A stretch of DNA of 50,636 nt from the NCBI RefSeq assembly GCF_937859915.1, contig NZ_CALMAW010000099.1, positions 1 to 50,636 on the forward strand. Reading direction: 5' to 3'. The translations under genes were made by a program, and so were the position numbers. The notes under the pieces are model-generated. The model searched no databases. It was not told where the DNA came from and worked only from the letters and a program-made list of their open reading frames with translations. This stretch comes from an uncultured Sphingomonas sp. GTDB lineage: Bacteria; Pseudomonadota; Alphaproteobacteria; Sphingomonadales; Sphingomonadaceae. Below are positions 1-7,909 of the stretch, piece after piece (within the stretch, counting starts at the first letter, position 1; each line of letters begins with the position of its first letter).

Positions 1-271
1 ACCGGAGCCGCCGCCCACATGTCCCTTCATCTATACCAACAATGAGAATGAACCGCACCGGCGCCAATTCCTCCCCCTCTTGCAAGGTGGGTGGGACCGG
101 TTCCGATGTTGCGGTAAACCGCGCTGCACCGATTGGCGAAGCGCCGTTGACGAGGGGCTATCTATGAGAGGTCGACGGCGCCGTCAACCGCTCTTTGCAC
201 TTTTGTTGCGGTCATCGGCGAAACGCCCGAAAACTGTGGGTTTCTTAACGCCTGTCAGGCAGTGGTCGGGC

Positions 272-1804
272 ATGTCGGCGATCGAAAATCAGCTGTCCGC
301 GAGTCACGACGAGGGCGTTTTCCGCGAGTCATCGACGGAGAAGGACAACGAACCGTCCGCGACCGCCCGTATTCGGTCGGCGGTCATCTGGCGGTCCGGG
401 AGCCAGATCGTCGGACAGGTGGTGATGTGGTCGTCGACGTTCCTGGTGCTGCGGCTGCTGACCCCTGGCGACTATGGGCTGTTTGCGATGACGCAGGTCG
501 TGATCGCGCTCGCGCAGCTCCTGAACGGCTATAGTTTCGCCGCGTCGCTGGTCCAGGCGGAGACGCTCGACCCGAAGCGCGCCGGTCAGGTGTTCGGGTT
601 CCTGATCGTGATGAACGGAGCGATGGCGATCGGCCAGTTCATCGCCGCGCCCTATGCGGCCGAATATTTTCACCAGCCGCTGCTGGCGGCGATGCTGCGC
701 GTGCAATGCCTGCTGCATCTGACAACACCGTTCATCATCATGCCGCAGGCGTTGCTCAGCCGCGCCATCGATTTCCGCACGCAGGGCCGTGCCAATCTGA
801 TCGCGGCCGCCGCGGGCGCGATCACCGCGCCGATCTGCGCACTCGCCGGGCTGGGGGTTTGGACGCTGGTGTTTGCGCCGCTCGCGCTGTTCGCGACACG
901 TGCGCTGCTGCTCGGCGTCCTTGGCCGCTGGTGGATCCGCCCGCGGTTCGGCTGGACGGGCGCAGGCGCAATCCTGGGCTTCGGCGGTACCGTGCTGGTC
1001 AGCGACATCCTGTGGTTCGTTCAGAATCAAGCAGACGTGTTCATCGCCGGCCGCCGCTTCGACGCGCATATGCTCGGGCTGTATTCGGAGGGGCTGTTCC
1101 TGACGCAGATCCTCGTCAACAAATTCGTGCCTGCGCTCAACGAGGTCGCCTTTCCCGCCTATGCGCGGATGCAGGCCGATCGCGGCGCGGTCGCCTGGAG
1201 CTTTGCCAAGGCGCTGTCGATCATCATGCTGCTGTCGTTGCCCTGCTATGTCGGGCTAGCGGTGGTCGCAGAGCCGCTGGTGCTGACGGCGATGGGCCCG
1301 CGATGGGCGGATGCGATCCCGCTGGTCCGGATCCTCGCGTTCGCGATGCCGTTCGTCACGCTGCATGTCCTGTATCCGCCGGCGACCAATGCGCTGGGGC
1401 GTCCCAGAATCGGAGCGATCTCGTCGGCGGCGGGGGCGTTGCTGCTGCCCATCGGCTTTGCGATCGGGGTCCGACACGGCCCGCTCGGCATGGCCTGGGC
1501 GTGGGTGATCGTGATGCCGATGCTGGTGCTGATCTCGAGCAGCCTGTCGCTGCCCGTGATCGGCCTGCGCTGGAGCCAGTTGGCGCGCGCGGTCCTGCCG
1601 CCGCTCGCCGCGGCCTTGGCGATGGGCGCGATCGTCTATGGCGTCGATCGGACATTGCCGCCTATGGCGCCCCTCGCCCGGCTGGGATCGCTGATCCCGG
1701 TCGGCATCATCGCCTATGCGGGCTTCGTCGCGCTGTTCGCGCGACCGATTGCGCGGCAGACTTTGGCGATGATGCGCGGTCGGCGCGCGCCGTCGGTCTG
1801 CTGA
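272..1804 (+). CDS. Lipopolysaccharide/oligosaccharide flippase-like membrane protein (MOP superfamily)
   Basis: Predicted polytopic inner-membrane protein of the MOP (Wzx/RfbX, polysaccharide_synt) type, which flips lipid-linked sugars to the periplasmic face. The family signature is near the N-terminus: a helix with GSQIVGQVVMWSS, then LRLLTPGDYGLFAM. About a dozen hydrophobic segments follow, for roughly 510 residues, normal for the family. I chose the ATG at 272 because the protein then begins shortly before the first helix. An upstream in-frame ATG at 164 has a better ribosome-binding site (GAGGGG six bases before it) but would add a basic extension. No glycosyltransferases are nearby, so the substrate is unknown. 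Confidence 0.8.
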   Translation: MSAIENQLSASHDEGVFRESSTEKDNEPSATARIRSAVIWRSGSQIVGQVVMWSSTFLVLRLLTPGDYGLFAMTQVVIALAQLLNGYSFAASLVQAETLDPKRAGQVFGFLIVMNGAMAIGQFIAAPYAAEYFHQPLLAAMLRVQCLLHLTTPFIIMPQALLSRAIDFRTQGRANLIAAAAGAITAPICALAGLGVWTLVFAPLALFATRALLLGVLGRWWIRPRFGWTGAGAILGFGGTVLVSDILWFVQNQADVFIAGRRFDAHMLGLYSEGLFLTQILVNKFVPALNEVAFPAYARMQADRGAVAWSFAKALSIIMLLSLPCYVGLAVVAEPLVLTAMGPRWADAIPLVRILAFAMPFVTLHVLYPPATNALGRPRIGAISSAAGALLLPIGFAIGVRHGPLGMAWAWVIVMPMLVLISSSLSLPVIGLRWSQLARAVLPPLAAALAMGAIVYGVDRTLPPMAPLARLGSLIPVGIIAYAGFVALFARPIARQTLAMMRGRRAPSVC

Positions 1805-1808
1805 TCGT

Positions 1809-2237
1809 TCAGTTCCCCGCGATATAGTTCCGCATCGCGTCGGCTTCCGCTTCGATCCGGTCGATCCGCAGCTTGACCAGATCGCCGATCGATACGACCC
1901 CGACGACCGCGCCATTCTCGACCACGGGCAGATGCCGGATTCGGCGTTTGGTCATCAGCGCGAGCGCGGACAGGATCGAGGTGTCGCGCTCGACGGTCAG
2001 CACCGGCGCGGTCATCACCTCGGACACCTTGCGATCGAGCACCGACGCGCCTTCGGTCGCTAGCCGGTAGATCACGTCGCGCTCGGAAAACACGCCCTCG
2101 ACCGTGCCACCACCGATCACCGGCACCGCGCCGATCCGTCGTTCGGCGAGCAGCTGGATCACCTCGCTCACCCGCCGGTCGGGCCCGACGGAGATGATGT
2201 CCCCGCCCTTCGCCTGAAGTATCGATGCGATCGTCAT
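1809..2237 (-). CDS. CBS-domain pair protein
   Basis: A 142-residue soluble protein made of two tandem CBS domains (about residues 10-65 and 75-135). Each carries the typical pattern of a short beta strand, helix and closing V-G-V-[FV]-S motif: GVFSERDV in the first, GVVSIGDLVKLRI in the second. CBS pairs usually bind adenosine nucleotides and act as energy or ligand sensors; stand-alone pairs like this one have no catalytic domain. The last four codons before the stop are unremarkable. It converges with the flippase gene, ending 4 bp from its stop. Partner and ligand cannot be inferred from context. Confidence 0.85.
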   Translation of the reverse strand: MTIASILQAKGGDIISVGPDRRVSEVIQLLAERRIGAVPVIGGGTVEGVFSERDVIYRLATEGASVLDRKVSEVMTAPVLTVERDTSILSALALMTKRRIRHLPVVENGAVVGVVSIGDLVKLRIDRIEAEADAMRNYIAGN

Positions 2238-2314
2238 GTCGGCATCCTCTTGCAGATCCGGACTCTGCGATCCGGAGGCTTGATGATCCCATGCCTGCGG
2301 CGCAAAGGGAAGCC

Positions 2315-2605
2315 ATGCCGAGACCCGACCCCGTGCCGACGCCGCGGATCGCCAACGCCCATGCCTGGGCGCGCTACCGACGGATCATGCGGTGGATGAC
2401 GCTGCTCGCGCTCGGCTGCGTGGGCGTGACGCTCGCCTATTTCCGCTTCGGCGGAGCGCCGGTGCCGATCAACATGGTGATCGCGGGCTCGCTGGGCGTG
2501 TTCCTGACGGTGATGGTCGGCACGGGCCTGATGAGCCTCGTCTTCCTGTCCGCAGGCAGCGGCCACGACGAGGCGGTCGAGGATCCGTTCGACCAACGCG
2601 GCTGA
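2315..2605 (+). CDS. Small two-helix inner-membrane protein
   Basis: A 96-residue protein with a short Pro-rich, basic N-terminus (PRPDPVPTPR) and two hydrophobic segments, around residues 26-45 and 53-77, ending in an acidic tail (DEAVEDPFDQRG). The start at 2315 is chosen for the AAGGGA site at 2305-2310; an in-frame ATG lies at 2291. It resembles the small conserved membrane proteins common in sphingomonads, but I do not recognise a named family. It is transcribed divergently from the CBS gene and converges on the DUF4167 gene, with a hairpin between them. No function is assigned. Confidence 0.65.
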   Translation: MPRPDPVPTPRIANAHAWARYRRIMRWMTLLALGCVGVTLAYFRFGGAPVPINMVIAGSLGVFLTVMVGTGLMSLVFLSAGSGHDEAVEDPFDQRG

Positions 2606-2625
2606 GAGGCACCAGACGCAAGAAC

Positions 2626-2651
2626 GGGCGCCGCTGTTTTAAGCGACGCCC
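2626..2651. terminator. Hairpin between convergent genes
   Basis: The arms GGGCGCCGCT and AGCGACGCCC pair, with one internal mismatch, around a six-base loop GTTTTA. It lies between the convergent ends of the small membrane protein gene and the DUF4167 gene, so it could serve both. The uridine tract is weak on either strand, so Rho-independent termination is plausible but not certain. Confidence 0.5.
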
Positions 2652-2676
2652 CTTCTCGCTTTACACAAGCCGTCGC

Positions 2677-3606
2677 TCAAGCGGCGACGGTGCTGTCCTC
2701 AGAGGCGGCAGGGCGACGCGTGCGACGCTTGCGGGGCGCGGGTGCCTCCTCGTCATTGCCGTTCGCGGCCTCGGGCTCGGGTGCGGCGAAGGCAGGCGGC
2801 AGGCGATCGACTTCGATCCGCTGCGGTGCTTCCTCGCTTGCCGTATCCGCCTCGGGACGCCGCCGTGGACGACCACGACGCGGACGCGGTGCTTCGTCGG
2901 TCTGCGACTCGGGCTCACGGGCCTCGACGACTGCCGCAGGCTGACGCGGCGCGGACGCCTCCGGCTGCACGGCGGCGGCCTGTTCGATGCGCGGCTGATA
3001 TTCGCGGCGCGGCTGGCGATCCTCGCGCGGCCGACGCTCTTCGCGCGGCGGGCGATCGTCGCGCGCTTGGCGCTCCTCGCGGGGCTGGCGGTCTTCGCGC
3101 TGCGGCTGCGGCTCGCGGGGCGGGCGCTGATCGCGGCCGTCGCGCTGCTGCTGCTGCTCGCCCTGATAACGATGTTCGCGATCGTCGCGCATATCGCGTT
3201 GTTGCAGCGCCTGCTGCTGCGGCGCCTCGGCGCGGACGGGCTCGCCATCATCGCCATATTCGTCGCTGTCGCCATTATCGTCGAAGTCGTTGAGATCGTA
3301 GCGATTCTGACGATTCTGGTTCTGCTGCTGGCCTTGCCCTTGGCCCTGCTCCTCGAAGCGGGCGCGGGTCTCGGCGAGCACCCGGAAATAATGATCCGCG
3401 AACTGGAGATAATATTCGGTCATCACCCGGTCGCCCTGGGTCTGGGCGTCCCGCGCGAGATTGCGGTATTTCTCGTGGAGCTGGACGGCATTGCCGCGCG
3501 CCCGATTGTCGATCCGGTTGCCTCGATCGGAACCGTTGGTGTTCGGTCCCCGCACTTGCGTGCCGCCGCGGCCACGGCGACGGCCGTTTTGCCGATTATT
3601 GATCAA
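2677..3606 (-). CDS. DUF4167 family protein with charged repeat tail
   Basis: The N-terminus matches the DUF4167 domain of Alphaproteobacteria: a basic RG-rich head (RRRGRGG, residues 9-15), then RIDNRARGNA, and EYYLQFADHYFRVLAE at about 64-79. No ATG fits; the reading frame supports a TTG start at 3606 (TTG-ATC-AAT-AAT), which places the conserved INNRQ at the very N-terminus as in the family. Beyond the domain the protein is low complexity: a Gln-rich stretch, then R-E-D/E-R-Q-P repeats at about 156-207, an AT-hook-like RRGRPRR at about 243-249, and a final basic cluster. It lies downstream of prmC on the same strand, 295 bp away. Nucleic-acid binding is an inference from composition. Confidence 0.85.
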   Translation of the reverse strand: MINNRQNGRRRGRGGTQVRGPNTNGSDRGNRIDNRARGNAVQLHEKYRNLARDAQTQGDRVMTEYYLQFADHYFRVLAETRARFEEQGQGQGQQQNQNRQNRYDLNDFDDNGDSDEYGDDGEPVRAEAPQQQALQQRDMRDDREHRYQGEQQQQRDGRDQRPPREPQPQREDRQPREERQARDDRPPREERRPREDRQPRREYQPRIEQAAAVQPEASAPRQPAAVVEAREPESQTDEAPRPRRGRPRRRPEADTASEEAPQRIEVDRLPPAFAAPEPEAANGNDEEAPAPRKRRTRRPAASEDSTVAA

Positions 3607-3901
3607 CGTTTCCGAGTCCTCGTTCCTGGTGGTTGAAACGCACCACTCCTGCCGGTCTCGTTCCGGCCGCTCGTCCGGGCCCTCCCGGCGATTCGCTGAT
3701 GCCGTCCAAGACCTGTGCGTCGCCAAGCGGGCGCGCGAGCTCCGCGCACCATCCCGCGTTGCCACCCCGCAGGGGCTGCAGGCCATCGGTTTCGGCATGG
3801 AGCCGCAGCGCGAAAGCCGATGCTTCGATGCTGTGAGGCCCCTGTTCCTTTGTTCGATGTAGTGTGGCCGTGCGACAAATCCAAGCGGAATATGCGCCAA
3901 A
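3607..3901. other. Intergenic stretch without a supported gene
   Basis: This 295-bp gap lies between the DUF4167 start and the prmC stop. Open frames cross it in several directions but none has a credible start or a recognisable product. It presumably contains the DUF4167 promoter; I see no clear motif. Confidence 0.5.
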
Positions 3902-4825
3902 TCAGTGGGTGACGACGATGCACCGGTCACGGCCGGCAAGATCGTGGCGGATTTGCACCACCAAGTCCTCGACTTGCAGCAGCGCGGAGACCGCCGGACC
4001 CTGGGTCGCCCCGATTTCGATGCAGGCGACGCCACCCGGTGCGAGTTGGGCCGGCAGCAGCGGTGCGAGCGCATGATAGTCGTCGAGGCCATCGCTGCCC
4101 GCGAACAGCGCGCCATGCGGTTCATGCTCGACGACATCGCGGGGCAGCGGATCGGCGGTGGCGATGTAAGGCGGGTTGCACAGGATGAGATCGAACCGTT
4201 CGCCCGTGCCCTGCCAGCCGCCGACGATGATCTGCGCGCGGCCAGCCATCGCCAAGGCCTCGGCATTGGCGCGGGCGATGGCGAGCGCCGGCTCGGCGCG
4301 ATCGATCCCCACCCCGGTGGCAAGCGGCCATTCGCTGAGCGCGGCGAGCAGCAGCGCGCCCGATCCGGTGCCGAGATCGAGGATACGGCGCGGACCTGGC
4401 GTTCCGGCGAAATGCGCGACCGCGGCCTCGATCAGCGTCTCGCTGTCCGGCCGCGGAATCAGCACGCCTGGCGCGACGGTAAGGTCGATCGTCCAGAAGG
4501 CGCGCGTACCGGTGATGTAGGCGAGCGGTTCGCCGGCGGCGCGGCGAGCGACGAGAGCGTCAAATGCGCCCCCTATCCCGTTCGTACCGGACGAGGTCGC
4601 GGCACTCGTTCCCGGTAGCGCTCCCTCCCGATCTCCCTCGACGCCGCTCGGCACGAACGGAGGAGAATGCCTGTCCAGCCCACCGAGCAGCATCGCCTCG
4701 CGTGTCTCGCCGAGCGCGTGCGCCATCAGCAGCTCGGCATCGAGCCGCGGCGTCTCGGACGTCGTCGCGAGCCGCGCCGCGGCCGCACCGATCGCCGCCG
4801 CCAGGCTGCTGCCCTCAGCCGACAT
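3902..4825 (-). CDS. prmC: Release factor glutamine methyltransferase (with in-frame palindromic insert)
   Basis: PrmC (HemK) N5-methylates the glutamine of the GGQ motif in peptide-chain release factors using S-adenosylmethionine. The N-terminal helical domain is present ([12 protein letters not shown], residues 27-38). The SAM-binding loop ILDLGTGSG is at 148-156 and the diagnostic NPPY at 217-220. The linker is unusual: residues about 53-85 are a Pro/Gly/Ser-rich insert that standard PrmC lacks, encoded by a palindromic repeat (separate entry). Homology resumes at [20 protein letters not shown]. The start overlaps the prfA end by 11 bp, so the enzyme is co-translated with its substrate. 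Total 307 residues, longer than the usual ~280 because of the insert. Confidence 0.93.
   Translation of the reverse strand: MSAEGSSLAAAIGAAAARLATTSETPRLDAELLMAHALGETREAMLLGGLDRHSPPFVPSGVEGDREGALPGTSAATSSGTNGIGGAFDALVARRAAGEPLAYITGTRAFWTIDLTVAPGVLIPRPDSETLIEAAVAHFAGTPGPRRILDLGTGSGALLLAALSEWPLATGVGIDRAEPALAIARANAEALAMAGRAQIIVGGWQGTGERFDLILCNPPYIATADPLPRDVVEHEPHGALFAGSDGLDDYHALAPLLPAQLAPGGVACIEIGATQGPAVSALLQVEDLVVQIRHDLAGRDRCIVVTH
4578..4660. repeat. Family-E palindromic element inside prmC
   Basis: Inverted ends CCGTTCGT (4578) and ACGAACGG (to 4660) bracket inner arms related to GTCGAGG / CCTCGAC. The same ends and core recur at 23736-23818 and 30883-30965. Here the element lies in frame in prmC and encodes the peptide running from [10 protein letters not shown] to SSGTNG. 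The copy beside ruvC reads [10 protein letters not shown] to ALGTNG in its equivalent frame. Confidence 0.85.
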
Positions 4826-5894
4826 CGTCCAGCGCCGCGAGACGCCCGGCCTCGTCTTCCGCGATCAGCGCGCCGACCAGCTCGTCCATCTGGCCTTGGA
4901 GGATCTCCGGCAGGCGGTGGAGCGTCAGGTTAATGCGGTGGTCGGTCACCCGACCCTGCGGGAAATTATAGGTGCGGATCCGCTCGGAGCGGTCGCCCGA
5001 CCCGACCATCGACTTACGCGCACCCGCCCGCGCATCGGCGAGGCGGCTGCGCTCGAGTTCGTACAATCGAGCGCGCAAGACCTTGAGCGCCTTGGCCTTG
5101 TTCTTGTGCTGGCTCTTCTCGTCCTGCTGGATGACGACGAGCCCCGAGGGCAGATGCGTGATCCGCACCGCGCTGTCCGTGGTGTTGACCGACTGGCCGC
5201 CCGGACCCGACGAGCGATAGACGTCGATCCGGAGGTCCTTGTCCTCGATCTTGACGTCGACCTCCTCGGCCTCGGGCAGGACCGCGACTGTCGCCGCGCT
5301 GGTGTGAATACGGCCGCCGCTTTCGGTGACGGGCACGCGCTGGACGCGGTGGACCCCGCTCTCGAACTTGAGACGCGCGAACACGCCCTGCCCTGAGACC
5401 GAGGCGACCACCTCCTTGAAGCCCCCCATCTCGGCGGCGCTCGCGGACATCATCTCGACGCGCCAGCCCTGCGCCTCGGCGAAGCGCTGGTACATGCGGA
5501 ACAGATCGCCCGCGAACAGCGCCGCCTCGTCGCCGCCGGTGCCGGCGCGAATCTCGAGGATCGCCGAGCGTTCGTCGGCGGCATCGCGCGGCAGCAGCGC
5601 GAGCGCCAGACCGCGCTCGGCCTCGGGCAGGTGCGTCCTGATCGCCTCGACCTCTTCGGCCGCCATCGCGCGGATGTCGGGATCGCTGTCCTCGACCATC
5701 GCGGCAAGCACGCCAAGCTCGGCGCGCAGCCGGCGCACTTCGGCGGCCGCCCGCGCGACCGGCTCGATCTCGGCATAATGCTTGGAGAGCTGGACGAACT
5801 GGTCGGCTGCGAGATCGCCGCGCGCCATCGTCGCCTGCAACTCGTCGCGGCGGGCTTCGATCTGGGCGATGCGTGCGGCGGAGATCGAGCTCAT
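4815..5894 (-). CDS. prfA: Peptide chain release factor 1
   Basis: RF1 recognises UAA and UAG stop codons on the ribosome and triggers hydrolysis of peptidyl-tRNA. The protein has 359 residues, the usual length. The stop-codon recognition tripeptide is PVT at 188-190 within [19 protein letters not shown], the PxT form that marks RF1 rather than RF2 (SPF). The catalytic GGQ is at 232-234 in [17 protein letters not shown]. Its ATG overlaps the hisS stop by 4 bp and its end overlaps the prmC start by 11 bp, so hisS-prfA-prmC reads as one translation operon. The downstream methyltransferase modifies this GGQ glutamine. Confidence 0.96.
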   Translation of the reverse strand: MSSISAARIAQIEARRDELQATMARGDLAADQFVQLSKHYAEIEPVARAAAEVRRLRAELGVLAAMVEDSDPDIRAMAAEEVEAIRTHLPEAERGLALALLPRDAADERSAILEIRAGTGGDEAALFAGDLFRMYQRFAEAQGWRVEMMSASAAEMGGFKEVVASVSGQGVFARLKFESGVHRVQRVPVTESGGRIHTSAATVAVLPEAEEVDVKIEDKDLRIDVYRSSGPGGQSVNTTDSAVRITHLPSGLVVIQQDEKSQHKNKAKALKVLRARLYELERSRLADARAGARKSMVGSGDRSERIRTYNFPQGRVTDHRINLTLHRLPEILQGQMDELVGALIAEDEAGRLAALDDVG

Positions 5895-7147
5895 GCGACC
5901 GATACGCGTGCCGAAGACCGAAGTGCCGTCAGCGTCTCCTCGAAGCCCAGGGCGTGCTCGCCGAGCATCTTCAACCGTTCGACCGGCTGGCCGTCGATCC
6001 GACGGATCGACACGAGCGCGCGGGGGTCCGCCTTGACGGCCTTGTCGTAGCGCTTTTTCGGAGCCCCGGTGATGACATTGCCGGCGGCATAGCCTGCATT
6101 CCTGAATATTTGGGTAGCGGCGATCGCTTCGGTGACGACGCTATCGTCCTCCGCAACCACGATGACGTCGGCGCGCGCCACCGCGGGGGCGTCGATCAGC
6201 ATCGCCAGCCGCTCGATCCCCGCCGCCCAGCCGACCGCCGGCGTCGACGGCCCGCCGAGCGTCTCGATCAGGCCGTCATAGCGCCCGCCGCCGAGCACCG
6301 TGCCCTGCGCGCCGAGCCGATCGGTGACGAACTCGAATGCGGTGTGACGATAATAATCGAGCCCGCGCACCAGCCGCGCGTTGCGCGTCCAGGCAACACC
6401 CGCCGCGTCGAGCCCGCGGGTGACCGCCGCGAAGAACGCCCCCGCCTCGACGGACATATGCGCATCGATATCGGGCGCGGCGTCGGCGATCGGGCGGTCC
6501 TGCGGATCCTTGCTGTCGAGGATGCGCAGCGGATTCTTGTCGAGACGCGCGAGACTGTCCTCCGAGAGGTCGCCGCGATGCGCCTCGAAATGCGCGACCA
6601 GCGCGGCACGCCACGCATCCCGCGTCGCGGTGTCGCCGAGCGAGTTGAGCTGCAGCGTCACCCCGTCGGAGACGCCTAATTCGCGTAGCAGATGGTCCGC
6701 CATCACCAGCAGTTCGACGTCGGCGCTCGGCTCCGCCGTGCCGATCACCTCGGCATCGATCTGGTGGAACTGGCGGTAGCGGCCCTTCTGCGGGCGCTCG
6801 TAACGGAACAGCGGGCCGTGCGTCGCCAGCTTGAGCGGCGCGAACTGCTGCCAGCCATTGCCCAAATACGCCCGGGCGATGCCTGCGGTAAATTCGGGCC
6901 GCAGCGTCACCGAATCGCCGCCGCGATCGTCGAACGAATACATCTCCTTCGAGACGACGTCGGTGGTCTCGCCAAGCGAGCGCGAGAACACGGCGGTCGG
7001 CTCGATGATCGGCACTTCGACGCGCTGAAAGCCATATAAACCGCGGACCCGTTCGAAGCTGGCCACCACCGCGGCATGGCGACGCGCCTCCTCGCCGAAC
7101 AGGTCTTGCGTGCCACGGATGCGCTGGGGAGTTTCGGTTGGGCTCAT
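5891..7147 (-). CDS. hisS: Histidyl-tRNA synthetase
   Basis: Class II aminoacyl-tRNA synthetase that charges tRNA-His in the cytoplasm. The N-terminal [10 protein letters not shown] is the conserved start of the catalytic domain. Motif 2 appears as [16 protein letters not shown], the histidine-binding signature as [16 protein letters not shown] (near 259-275), and motif 3 as GGGRYDGL followed by [12 protein letters not shown]. The C-terminal anticodon-binding domain follows and the length is 418 residues, normal. It is first in the hisS-prfA-prmC run and is divergent from ppa across a gap of about 100 bp that should hold both promoters. Confidence 0.96.
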   Translation of the reverse strand: MSPTETPQRIRGTQDLFGEEARRHAAVVASFERVRGLYGFQRVEVPIIEPTAVFSRSLGETTDVVSKEMYSFDDRGGDSVTLRPEFTAGIARAYLGNGWQQFAPLKLATHGPLFRYERPQKGRYRQFHQIDAEVIGTAEPSADVELLVMADHLLRELGVSDGVTLQLNSLGDTATRDAWRAALVAHFEAHRGDLSEDSLARLDKNPLRILDSKDPQDRPIADAAPDIDAHMSVEAGAFFAAVTRGLDAAGVAWTRNARLVRGLDYYRHTAFEFVTDRLGAQGTVLGGGRYDGLIETLGGPSTPAVGWAAGIERLAMLIDAPAVARADVIVVAEDDSVVTEAIAATQIFRNAGYAAGNVITGAPKKRYDKAVKADPRALVSIRRIDGQPVERLKMLGEHALGFEETLTALRSSARVSVA

Positions 7148-7249
7148 GGAGGCGGCGTCCTAGAGTAAAACAGGCGAAGACAAAATATCCTTCGCACCGT
7201 CATCATTGCGGCTTGAGCGGCCGCAAACCGCCCGCTATCCCGCCCAACC

Positions 7250-7819
7250 ATGAACATCGACCTCATCCCCACCGGCGCGAATCCGCCCCACGAACTCAAC
7301 GTCATCATCGAGGTCCCCGTCGGCGGCGAGCCGGTGAAGTACGAGTTCGACAAGAAGTCGGGTGCGCTGTTCGTCGATCGCATCCTGCACACGCCGATGC
7401 GCTACCCGGCGAATTACGGCTTCGTGCCGCACACGCTGTCGCCCGATGGCGATCCGCTCGATGCGCTGGTGATCGCGCGCTCGCCCTTCATCCCCGGCAG
7501 CGTCGTGCGCGTGCGCCCGATCGCGGTGCTGCGCCTCGAGGACGAGGCCGGCGGCGACGAGAAGCTGATCACCGTCCCCGACGACAAGACCTTCCCTTAT
7601 TATCACGACGTCGGCGAGAAGGGCGACCTGCCCGAGATCGTGATGCAGCAGATCGAGCATTTCTTCACGCATTACAAAGATTTGGAAAAGACCAAGTGGG
7701 TGCGGATCGGCTCGTGGGGCGATGCCGACGAGGCCCGCACCGTGGTGCTTGAGGCGATCGAGGCGGCGGCCAAGCGCAAGGCCGAGACCGGCGACGACGC
7801 AGGCGCCACCAAGCTCTGA
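7250..7819 (+). CDS. ppa: Inorganic pyrophosphatase (class I)
   Basis: Hydrolyses pyrophosphate to two phosphates, pulling biosynthetic reactions such as DNA, RNA and aminoacyl-tRNA synthesis forward. It is a soluble 189-residue enzyme of the family I (Mg-dependent) type. The metal-binding signature DGDPLDALV is at residues 66-74, and the downstream acidic residues in LRLEDEAGGDEKLITVPDDK complete the site. N-terminal EVPVGGEPVKYEFDKKSG is also typical. The start matches the family. It is divergent from hisS and is followed by a weak hairpin and then the M61 peptidase. Confidence 0.96.
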   Translation: MNIDLIPTGANPPHELNVIIEVPVGGEPVKYEFDKKSGALFVDRILHTPMRYPANYGFVPHTLSPDGDPLDALVIARSPFIPGSVVRVRPIAVLRLEDEAGGDEKLITVPDDKTFPYYHDVGEKGDLPEIVMQQIEHFFTHYKDLEKTKWVRIGSWGDADEARTVVLEAIEAAAKRKAETGDDAGATKL

Positions 7820-7837
7820 AATATCTGAAATATTGTT

Positions 7838-7868
7838 GCGCGCTCTGGACGATACGGTCCGGGCGCGC
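7838..7868 (+). terminator. Possible terminator hairpin after ppa
   Basis: Arms GCGCGCTCTGGAC (7838-7850) and GTCCGGGCGCGC (7857-7868) pair imperfectly around a six-base loop just after the ppa stop. There is no uridine tract on the plus strand, so this is only a candidate. Confidence 0.35.
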
Positions 7869-7909
7869 GATGATCGGCGTCATCCAGCCGTAATGGAGAC
7901 GCTCCCTCG

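Noticed and set aside
3607-3901. Short open frames between DUF4167 and prmC
   Set aside because: None has a plausible start or recognisable product, and the frames extend from the neighbouring genes.
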